From assembly GCA_024663395.1 (NCBI GenBank), contig JANFAH010000037.1:62001-126000 (forward strand): a stretch of DNA of 64,000 nt, given 5' to 3'. A program made the position numbers and the translations under genes. Positions 54,846-64,000 of this stretch are shown here, one piece after another (positions within the stretch are counted from its first letter, which is position 1; each line of letters starts with the position of its first letter). The DNA comes from Pisolithus tinctorius (Eukaryota; Basidiomycota; Agaricomycetes; Boletales; Pisolithaceae). A model generated the notes under the pieces. That model ran no database searches, was not told the DNA's origin, and saw only the letters and a program-made list of their open reading frames with translations.

Positions 54846-56856
54846 ATGCAACGCATTGCATGCTGCTGCACACTAACACCAACTCACGGGCCCTCAACCA
54901 CCTCGCTAGCGCAGGACATACAGCTGACCGCATACCAAGCTCCTGATGTACACTTCATTCGTTAACAGTCCAGGCTTGATGTACAGCACTGTATCTCTAG
55001 TGGGAGAAGGGGGTTGAGATCAGACCTGTTGTTTGGGAACGTGGGCAAGACTCTGGAAGACTAACAATTCGAACAGTCATCGCTATGTTACAATCTTCGA
55101 GCAAAACACAGTTCCACATCAATAGCCCATAGCAGCAGCGGCAGCCGCGTACCTGTATTGAACCAACCACTACGTTCTCCCAGGTTCCGAAGATTAGTAT
55201 CGTCTTCCCATCTACGCAAGTGAATAAAGATTATGCGAGTCGTCTGTGCACCTCTGTAGATCTTGTGTAGAGTGCCTAGGGCACCCCTGCGCGCCGAAAG
55301 TCGTGTTACCACAACTAAAATAAGTGTGATTGAGATGGAGTAGCCCTGGAGCACTGGTTGTCGAAACACGGGTGGACCGCTCCTTGGCTATTCAATCTGC
55401 GCCTGAAGTGTTTGACGATCTGTCCCCCCCGGGTCTCACTCTCACCCTGATGGACGGTATGTGTGACTTGGAAGACACGGGGCGCTGCAGCCTTGCTCTC
55501 CTACAACTTTGGATAAGGGTTTGTCACGATGAGGTCCTGAATGTCAGTGAGGGTGACCAGTATGAGAGCTTCCCCTGGGTGGAGCAGTGGTGGCTGCACC
55601 ACATCCTCTGGGCGTATCAGATAGCTAACTTCGGAGTTTCTGAAAGTTCCATTTCATCTGGTACGTCGGGTGTGTGACAGTGAGGTGCCTCCCAAGACTG
55701 ACGAAACGTGGCGCACGAATGAAAGGATACAAAGGACTGGGCTAAGTCATTGGGCGTAGAACGGAGTCCAAGGGGATAGCGCAGGTAGAGTACAGCTTAC
55801 GCGGTGCACGGCCTATGAGCGTCCAGCCCTGGTCCCGTGGGAGCTATCCCCCACTTCTGATACTGCTTCATCCACACCAGAACGAGGAGCTATCCTTCAG
55901 AGGAGCGTTCGATCACCATTAGTTCAGTTGAACCACTTAGTCACTAGAAGTTAGTGACGAGGAAAGAATCCGTTGATCACTGTCCCTCATTATACCTGGG
56001 AGTCTATGTACTTACCCCTGCACCGCGGCAGAATCAGATTCCAATTCGGTGGCGATTGACGGAAATGAGGATAGAAGGAACAGGACTTGCCTTCAGCGGT
56101 TTTGGTTCCAGGCCATGGAATGTTTATGAGAAAGCCCTAGGGTCGTTCACACGTCTGTCTGTGGAGTGGAGCAACGGAAAATAAGTAGTCAAACTTCTGC
56201 CGGATCTATCATTGGAGCAACCCCAGCCTGGGCGGCATGCCGCCGACAGCAGGAGTCGAGCGCATGAAGCATCTGTCGTTGTCTCCAACTGACTTTGTCG
56301 TTATGCATTGTAGTTCAATGAGCTGGAGTCGCCCTTGTGAGTTGCCCGGGCTCGGGGGGGTCGTCAATGGAAACAGGTGTCGAGTGGCAAATGCCGGCGG
56401 AAGCGGTAAAAGTGTGTGATGACGTCAGGGGTGCTCCCTTTGCCGGGCGCAGTCGCCCTTCTCCGAGGCTACGGAACACCTTGCTATCTTGCATGCGGCC
56501 AAGTACATCGCGCGTATTCATAGCACAGATAAAAACAACGCACGTTTCCATGTTCACGCGCGAATGCTGCTGAATAGAACAATGGAGCTGCAGAGAAGTT
56601 GGAGTTTCGGACAGATCGTCACGGTCACCCCCGTTTCATCAACTCGCATACCCAACCTATTTAAACACGATACTAACACTGTGACATTGGCGGACATCTA
56701 GCGCGACACTATCCCCAGTGACGCTCTTGGCGAGATTTATATTGAAATCTGTTCTAACAATCTGCGGGCACGAAGTAACGAACAACAATTAGTACAGAGT
56801 ACGTTTTTCTTTCTGCTGTACTTTGTCTATCCAGACACTGGTCCCTTTCCACTGTG
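54846..56856. other. Intergenic, no supported gene
   Basis: About 2 kb with scattered frames up to 115 codons on both strands. None has a domain or consistent splicing. Confidence 0.45.
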
Positions 56857-59800
56857 ATGTCCCACATGCCAGGCCATCGTTCGCTGACCATACCTACCAG
56901 TATCATGACACAATCTCGTTCCCCGTCTCGCCAACAAACGGATTCTTCGAATGGAGACGGTCAACCCTCTACCGCTCGCAATGGAGGAATCAGGACCCCA
57001 AGGCGTGTTCAATGGGCTAGCAGAGATGATGTCCGGTTAAGCATCGACCCCGAGACATTATCCCATTTGAGCGTGCACGCTCTGGACGAGTTGGGGCTCG
57101 ATGTATGTCCATCATGCTATTCTTCTAATTGTTGGCGTCTAACCCACTTTACTTAGCCTGAAGCCTTCGAAAACCTTCGAAGTGCTCTGGAACGGCACAA
57201 ATCTGGGAGCGTTAGCGCAAGGGACGGAGCAGCCCATGAGACAGATCCATCCAGATCACAATTAGAGTCGGTCTCGCTCACTCAGCGTCTCCCTTCCCGT
57301 CCAGCTCTACCTCCGCAAAGCAGTGTCACGTCCACAACCTCAAACTCCAGGCACGATCAAAACCCCTTTTCAAACCCAGTCCCTTCTCATCGCTTCTCAC
57401 CCTTATCCTCCACGGATATAGGCAGACCCCTTAACGTCGAAACCCCCTCAACGGACACAGGAGCAAATACGCCCGAGTCTGATGCGCCCTTGTTGGTACA
57501 GAGCACACACAAAGTCCCTGGTGAAGTGTGGATAGACCCTAACGAGAGGGAAGGTTTACCTGTCGGCCCCACACCTCTTGGGTTGACACTTGGCATCGAT
57601 GTGGGCGGGACAGATTCGAACCGTGATTCCTCAACAGGGATGACCCGTCGAAGTACCCTTCTCGGAAGCCTGCGGCGTAGCAACGATGCAGACTTAGGGA
57701 GAAGATTCAGCACGCGCAACAGTGCAGCTGTTGTCAATCCTGCTATGGAGCGACATGCTGAGAGGCTGGCAGTACATCGGGCAGCTGGTGTCGTTAGGGC
57801 GCATACGAGGAGAAGAGAAAATTGGGTACATCGACCCCACCCTGGAAAACACATCGTCTGCGAACGAGGGGAGGATGATGGGGTAGGTACAGATGCAGAC
57901 GGGACCGAGAAAGATACCGAGAAGAGGATGCAGAACGGAGGGAGTCGTCTGGATCATCCAGATCTAAAAGATGATGCAGGAGCAGAGTGGACGGACGTCG
58001 ATCAGTCGCATCCGGAGCCCAAGATGCTGTGCCATGCGGACAGGGATCGTAACAGGATGAGGGGAAAAATTCCGTCATGGTTCCGCTCGTTCGCTAATCG
58101 ACGTTCACATCCTGGTACTTCTACGCATTTCGACCGAATCGATCCTGAAGCCAACACGGCATCCTCCATGCACGCGCTGCACCCTCATCCCCGTCTAGGA
58201 AATGGGGTCCTTAGTGCTTTATTGACACTATACGGGCGCGACCACGATCATGACCAGGAACGTGAGGGTGAACATGACGACGAAGGAAGTACAAGTGGAG
58301 GGAGCACACCAGGCCGCAGGAGCCGCTCGAGTTCGGTAGCGGGAAGTGAGGATGAAGTATCAAAGTTGGAAGAACCAGAGAGACCATGGTTAGATCGACC
58401 AGAGGGCAAAGGTAAGAACAGTTCCTTTAAACCAACTGCCTCGACCCAGACTGAGGCCGAGACGAAAGTTTCAACATCTTCGCGCAGAGGCACTTCCAAA
58501 GCCTCGAGGCTTACGAAACCAGCAGGCAGATCCCTGAAAACGTCTTCCGCCTCCTCTCTTCTGAACGCTCTCCACCACCGTACGCAGTCGTTGCCGACAT
58601 CATCGTCGACAGCTGCACTTATCGCGGGTGCGGGTGCGCTTACTGGGGCTGCTGTCCCAAGCGGTGCCACCCTTGCACCAGATCTACGGAGAGGAGAGGG
58701 CTTGGTAAGATACGAGATTGATGGGGGAGCCACAGATGCTACTGGAGAAAGAGAGACAGGATCGCCTGACACCGTAGTGCCACCGCCGGCCTCTGCAGAA
58801 ACTTCACAGGCTAGCTCGTGTTCGCAAACTAACACATCTATCAGTCCAGCCAGTACAGGCTCAGAAACACGAGCAGGAAGCAGGGGAATCAACAGAGGAT
58901 GGAAGGCCGTTCTCCGGGACCTTCCCCTTCCGTCGACAGGGGTAGTGGGTGATGTTCTGAAAGGGGTGTCGCGTTCCTTGCCTGGTACCCCAGGCGGACT
59001 CGGAAGCTTGGGGTGGGCTACGTCGAGTGAGAATATGACGCCTTGGTCAAGCGGGGATGCTACTCCACACAGTATAGGTGGTGACGGGACTTCGGAGACT
59101 GGGACACCTGTTGAAGGGCTAAAAGAGGAGGGTAGAAAGGACTACTTCGGGGAGAAGTGGGAGGAAGCGCCGAGGGAAAAGAAGAGAGGAAGAGAGATGG
59201 AGATGGCGAATAAGCATCGCGAGGAAAAGGAACGGAAGAAACAGGAGCGAAGGGAAAAGAGAAAGAGGGAAAAGGAGAAGAGGCAGAAAAGAAAGAAAGC
59301 AGAAGTTTGGGCAAGTCTCCGTTTTATTTCTTTTCCTCTATATTTGTCGAGTATTCATATCGTCGCACAGATCACCCGCCATGTCGCCGCCATTCTCCAG
59401 CGGCAAGAATTTATCCTTAAGCTTGCACGTGCCATGATGATGTTTGGTGGACCATCTCACCGCTTTGTCGCGCAGATACAGAGCACTGCCCGCGTGCTCG
59501 ACCTCGATCTCAGTTGCATGTATCTCCCTGACGTAATGCTTATATCCTTCGAGGACAGGGCCACCGGAACGAGTAATGTCAAGTTTATACGCCAGACCTC
59601 AGCGTTGGATCTGGAGAAGCTCAGCGACGCACACACTCTCTACTGGAATGTGAGCATTGGCGCCCTTTTCCTCACTACCTTTCGGTGTGCGTCGCGTGTG
59701 GTTACTTACCATACGACCAGGTTATTCATGACAACATATCTGTCTCACAAGCCTCCGCCGCGCTCGACGTTCTGATGCAAAAGAAGCCCTTGTACAACTT

Positions 59801-60994
59801 TGCACAACTTGTCTTCATCGGGGCGATGTGCTCTGCTTCTATTTGCTCAGTCTCTTTCTCTGGTTCATTCATCGATTGCCTCGTCTCGGCACCACTCGGT
59901 GGTCTATTGGTTGCGATACAGCTCCTCAGTCCTCGGAATGAGTTATACGGAAACGTCTTCGAGATCACGATCTCAACTCTGATGAGTTTTGTGAGCGCTG
60001 CATTGGCATCAACGAAACATTTCTGTTACCCTGCTGTAACGAGTAGTTCGGTGGTATTGATATTACCTGTGTGTCGTTCGTTCTTTTGTGCGATATCTTA
60101 CTGACGTTGTCTAGGGTTTCATCGTCCTGTGTGGCTCACTGGAGATTTGCTCACGGTCCCTTGTAGCCGGTGCGGTCAGACTCTGCTTTGCGTTGATGTA
60201 CTCCCTCTTCCTCGGATTTGGCCTTGGAATCGGCGCACAGTTGTATGAGAGCTTCGTTGGGAAGGAATTGGTTGGCGCGACGGATTACCTCTGTTTGGAA
60301 AGCCATGATCCATCAGGACCGTGGTGGCAACAGACGCCTAGTTTGTGGTGGGCTTTCTTGACAGTTCCCATGTACTCGCTATTTTTGAGTATGCGACTGA
60401 TGGCGCCGTGGTGGAGACGAGAGCTGGTGAGTCCACCTCTATGGACCTTCATTTTGGGGTTTTTATTGATATTTGTGGTCCCGTAGCTGGTATCGATTGT
60501 CATTTCATGTATGGGTTGGGTTACGAACCACTTCACGAGCCTCAAATTCCCCAATCAGGGTGACATCAGTGCAGCTGTTGGGTATGCCTTAACCTCATCT
60601 TCTGCTCGCTTTTATGGTTTAATGATTCATTCAGCGCGTTCGTGGTTGGGTTCGTGTCAAACCTGTACGGGCGATTTTTTGAAGGGAACGCCTTCGTTGT
60701 GATGGTAATCGTCCTTTTTCATTCCACTGTTCTCCAAGTCGGCACAGCACTAACTAAGTACCACAGATTACCGGTATACTCTTCCAGGTTCCTTCAGGAC
60801 TTGGCAGTAGCGGACTCCTCAACTTCGTGTACGACCAAGCATCTGGCTCATCGTCGTCCTACCAGAGCGGGTTCGAAACGGCGCTTCAGCTGATCTCGGT
60901 CGCCATCGGACTTACGGTTGGGTTGGGAATTTCGCTCGTTGTCGTGCATCCCATACAGAGCCGTAGGAGAGCTGGTGGGCTATTCAGTTTGTGA
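56857..60994 (+). CDS. PRM10-like / ThrE-domain multipass membrane protein
   Basis: ATG at 56857 (MSHMPGHRSLTIPTS; a second ATG is at 56866). A long, charged, low-complexity N-terminal half of about 800 residues ends in a basic EKERKKQERREKRKRE tract. The ThrE/PRM10 region follows: ITRHVAAILQRQEFILKLAR, MMMFGGPSHRFVAQI, YLPDVMLISFED, then a run of helices (FAQLVFIGAMCSASICSV, SAPLGGLLVAIQLLS, GFIVLCGSLEICSRSLVAG, LMYSLFLGFGLGIG). Later come GPWWQQTPSLWW, MGWVTNHFTSLKFPNQGDI and TGILFQVPSGLG, ending RRRAGGLFSL with TGA at 60992-60994. PRM10 homologues are pheromone-induced in yeast, and bacterial ThrE exports threonine. The substrate here is unknown. The N-terminal half is typical of fungal members. 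Confidence 0.85.
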
Positions 60995-61912
60995 AATGGT
61001 ATAGTGCCAGGATGGCTCCCTTCATCGTCTCCAAGGGCTCGGGCTCCTGCAGTAAGCGCTGGACGCATGATTCCCAACTTTACATAGTTGCACGGGCATT
61101 TTTGCGAACACCTGACAGTTTCACTGCCAAGCCGCATTTTATACCATACATTTCAAATATAATTGAACACCATTTTAGATATCACGTTCTCCTTCACTTA
61201 TTCTTCGGCATCTTCTAGTAACACTGCCGACTTTAATCTCGGACAGTATCGGCATTTCATACGCAACGCTCGTTACCGTGTACTAATAGTTTTTCATGAG
61301 GTGGAAGCTGGAAGTGCGTATCTCTGACATGCAAGTCGTCCCAGACCAATGGCTTCGGGCTACGTGCCGCTGACTGCGTGGGTGAACTATTAACAAGAAT
61401 ACACTGTCAGGGAGGAACGCTACCATTACCAAGTGCGGAGACGCGGGCGGCAGATGGACAAGCTGACTAATATTTCCAGCAAGTTGTGCTGGTAACCCCG
61501 CGGCCCTCTGCCTTTGAAAAAGCCTGTGCCGCGCAGCATTCGCTATTCGCCTCCAAGGCTTCCCCCCTCTTCATCAACTGTCTCGTTTCTGGCAAGTATG
61601 AAGGATTTTCCAGAGCTGCCACTATAATACCTGCCCACTGTATGGCAGCTGACGACGCTAACATATAAATATTCCGACGTTGTGTGTGTTCGCTATTATT
61701 CTGGAGTCCAAATACTATGATTCATGGGAATGAGAAACTCGTGTTTCCACTTCAATTCGTACTTTCAAGAAGACAGAGCAATTGCGCAATGGTCAAAACC
61801 CTCCCACGTCCAATCTCACGCTCGTTATCCATTATTCCTCTTGTCTCACGCATTCTTGGAATTAAGCGTTAATTAATGCTGACGAAGTAGGCGTTCATCG
61901 TAGCTTACTCAC
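60995..61912. other. Intergenic, one short unassigned frame
   Basis: A 65-codon minus-strand ATG frame at 61467-61664 (MLASSAAIQWAGIIVAALE) could be a small gene or a distal exon of the gene to its right. No family recognised. Confidence 0.35.
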
Positions 61913-62311
61913 CTCTAACGCTACCCGTAATCCCGCTACTGCAGTGGCAGTGTCCGGTTCCGTCGCAAAGGAAGCCTGAATGAGGGGGGGTGGGATAATT
62001 TGTTTGTTCTTGGACTCGAACATCGCAACCCAGTAAAGGTTGGGGGCGGCGCTGTCTCTGCGACTACCGGGCTTCAGCCCACCAAGTTGCGATGTCTTGG
62101 CATTGTGAACGGCGCTGTAGCTCGAATTCCAAACGAAGGCGATTTCCTGATCCTCCATCACATCGAGAGCAGCAGCTATCTTCTTCTTCGTTGCTTTCTG
62201 CAGACGAAGGTCAGAACTTGGAGAGGGTTAACAAGGGAATAGCTGACATTCATGTGGGGCGATGTAGGTGATGTCTGATGTTGACTGATTTCTGATCTGA
62301 ATCCTACTCAT
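61913..62311 (-). CDS. Small hypothetical protein, two exons
   Basis: ATG at 62311 gives MSRIQIRNQSTSDITYIAP. A GT-AG intron of about 50 bp leads to KKIAAALDVMEDQEIAFVW at 62197, and the frame runs to ALE at 61913, where a GTGAGT donor suggests one more exon. The second exon reads like a globular beta protein (YWVAMFESKNKQIIPPPLIQ). No domain recognised. The exact splice phase of intron 1 is uncertain. Confidence 0.4.
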
Positions 62312-62934
62312 TTTATATACGTACGTAGGGCGCAAAGAATCACGGTGATACACAAATGGATAGTTTCGCCGCTGATGGAATACCATTCCATTCAATGCGG
62401 ACACCGTGAATGTACGTTTGGACACGTGGCCAACACTCTCCAATTGAGGGAATGTTCTTGGGCGCAAGGGGTAGCTTCCATCGTTCCTGTCGAGTTATGA
62501 ATGGGAGATCTACTATTAGTTCAGAGAAAGAGAGGTCCACATCTCTCTGCCGCTGTCTGTTTCATCGACATGTAATGTCAATGAACTGACTGGTGAAACG
62601 TAGTTCAAAATAGGTGCCACCTACCAAGTCAGATCAAATCAGACGTGTCATTTGGTAACTGAATCTAGCCGGTAAAGGGCGGGTAATCACTTAGCCAAAA
62701 TCTTCGGTGCGAGTAAGAAATGAGCCAATTCCCCGAGTCGCATGCTATCAAGAGAGTGAATTCCATACACCTGTGATTCCCACCCTGCCAATCTTATTAG
62801 AGGTGATAATAATGCGTGTGACACCCTCTTAATAGAGGGAAAATACTATACTTTCTGCCTCCTTCAATATCTCTTCAATAATAATTGTACTTAGTGTGTA
62901 GTACTCCAGTAGCCCGGAGGAAATAGTACTCTAT
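62312..62934. other. Intergenic, no gene seen
   Basis: A minus-strand frame (62340-62540) lies just upstream of the small hypothetical gene but has no recognisable domain. Confidence 0.4.
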
Positions 62935-63545
62935 TTATGCCGTCTGACGTCGGTGGCAATGGCCACCCCCCCCCACGCCCCCTCGCGCTCGTTGCCGACG
63001 TCGGCTGACGTCGGTGGCAGTTGCCGCCCTCCCGCGCTTGCTGTTGCCCACGACGAGCTCGTATTTTGTGTATATCTCCCCCAATTGTGTACCAATTTGC
63101 CTCGGACTTTCTTTACCTTACTCGGGAACACGTGACCGTTCTATTTGTTACCGGCTACCGCCAAATTTTCAGCGATGTCGGAAAGCGCTACCCTGCACGT
63201 GATGTATTTGTAATGTTGTTGTTGTATTTATAGTTTTATGACATCAGCGGTTGTCGGTGACAGCTGCCGCCCCTCGCGCCCCCTCGCGCTCGTTGTTACC
63301 AACGACGAGCTCGTGTTTTGCACATATCTCCCTCGACTGTGCACCTATTAGCGTCGCATTTTCTTTACCTTACATGCAGGTGGCCCGGCGGCAATGAATA
63401 GTACCATTACCATCACTTGCTAGTATTTATAATTATCATAATGTATCTATTTATGTCTGACATCGGCAGTCAATGGCGACGCACTGACAGCAGATGCTCC
63501 ACCCATGCTCGCTGTTGCCTACAGCGAGCTCACTGTTGTCCAGTG
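62935..63545. repeat. Diverged tandem repeat, about 2.5 units of roughly 220-290 bp
   Basis: Each unit opens with a TGAC(G/A)TC(G/A)G-type motif (62945, 63007, 63239, 63457) and continues with CTCGCGCTCGTTG-like and ACGAGCTCG motifs. A shared stretch with CTTTCTTTACCTTA-like ends lies at 63050-63120 and again at 63303-63374, about 253 bp apart. Units differ at many bases, so the array is old. Non-coding. Confidence 0.6.
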
Positions 63546-63607
63546 TCCACAACACATTATACATTACCGTTAACAGATTTCTTGTATGTATAACAACTCT
63601 CGACACA

Positions 63608-64000
63608 TTATGTATTAGCAAGAGTACGCAAGCTAATCGTCCAGGTCTTCCTCGTTATCATCATCATCCGTGTCTTGAATGAATTCAACACTTTTCGGGA
63701 GTGTTCTCTTGTGTGATCCATGTGACCTCTTTCTGGGTGGGCCCTCTGACCTGTTCTCCTTGTCTGCGGACAGCTCTGCACCACTGGGTGCCTTGCGCTT
63801 GTGCGATACACCCGCATCCACTCTTTTCTTGCGTGGTTTAAGCACTGCCTCACCTGCGGTGACTCGGCTCTCCCACTGTGCCAAAAATTCCTGTCGCTTG
63901 CGCTTCGAAAGCTTTTTCCAAAAGCATGCACCGGAGCGGAGTGTGTCTCGTAGTCTGATCACCTCGGATATAACGCCGATACTCGATGGATTAACAAACT
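63608..64000 (-). CDS. Hypothetical protein, C-terminal part, runs off the window
   Basis: A minus-strand frame is open from the window edge to the stop at 63608. It reads FVNPSSIGVISEVIRLRDT, then FWKKLSKRKRQEFLAQW, a basic nuclear-localisation-like region (KPRKKRV, PPRKRSHGSHKR) and a very acidic end (DTDDDDNEEDLDD). It is probably a nuclear protein, but the family is not recognised. The N-terminus lies outside the window. Confidence 0.5.

Noticed and set aside
55330..55677. 115-codon plus-strand ORF as a gene
   Set aside because: No recognisable family, no consistent splice sites and ordinary chance length for this composition.

Overview
The window looks like genomic DNA of a basidiomycete fungus, most likely an Agaricomycete. 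Genes are split by many short GT-AG introns (about 45-60 bp). Two families look mushroom-type: an F-box protein with a conserved internal core, and a sesquiterpene synthase of the Cop/Omp type. Dispersed elements are a chromodomain Ty3/gypsy retrotransposon, a Tc1/mariner element and a degenerate gypsy gag. No species is assigned.

Layout. (1) 1-9250 is almost free of CG dinucleotides and is a repeat graveyard. It holds a fold-back Tc1/mariner element (181-2952, TA duplication, 648-bp inverted arms) carrying a CG-normal insertion (about 1705-2155), a gypsy gag remnant (4705-6274) and a 77/78-bp minisatellite (7658-8410). The CG-poor state runs into the 3' half of a P-loop GTPase gene (8505-10261, minus). 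(2) 10.3-24.6 kb is ordinary gene space: an unrecognised minus-strand ORF, a KIN1/MARK-type kinase with a KA1 end (13240-17368, minus), signal peptidase subunit SPC1 (17488-17883, minus), an LSH/HELLS/Irc5-type SNF2 remodeller (17999-21562, plus) and an F-box protein (22100-24615, plus). (3) 24979-34535 and 42796-52353 are two nearly identical 9.56-kb chromoviruses in opposite orientation. Copy 1 (minus) is broken by a nonsense codon and a 1-bp deletion. Copy 2 (plus) is intact apart from an in-frame UGA between gag and pol that both copies share. (4) Between them, 34536-42795 carries a sesquiterpene synthase (36619-37737, plus) and an amino-acid/GABA-type permease (39973-42451, minus). (5) 52.4-64 kb holds a 7TM-type membrane protein (5' end unresolved), an intron-containing tRNA-Gln(CUG), a PRM10/ThrE-like transporter (56857-60994), a small hypothetical gene, a diverged tandem repeat and a partial gene at the right edge.

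Main result. The 5-bp target-site duplications of the two chromoviruses are swapped. Neither copy is flanked by matching 5-mers, but inverting 34536-42795 restores GGTGA around one copy and ACTGC around the other. The segment with the terpene synthase and permease has therefore been inverted by recombination between the two copies, or the assembly joined them wrongly at a 9.56-kb inverted repeat. Second result: pol is in the same frame as gag and open straight after a single UGA, so this element probably makes Gag-Pol by stop-codon readthrough. Third: the base differences I found between the copies are mostly CpG transitions, including the gag nonsense mutation, which fits cytosine-methylation decay.

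Gene structures were built by eye from splice sites and protein continuity. Family names rest on motifs, not on database searches.
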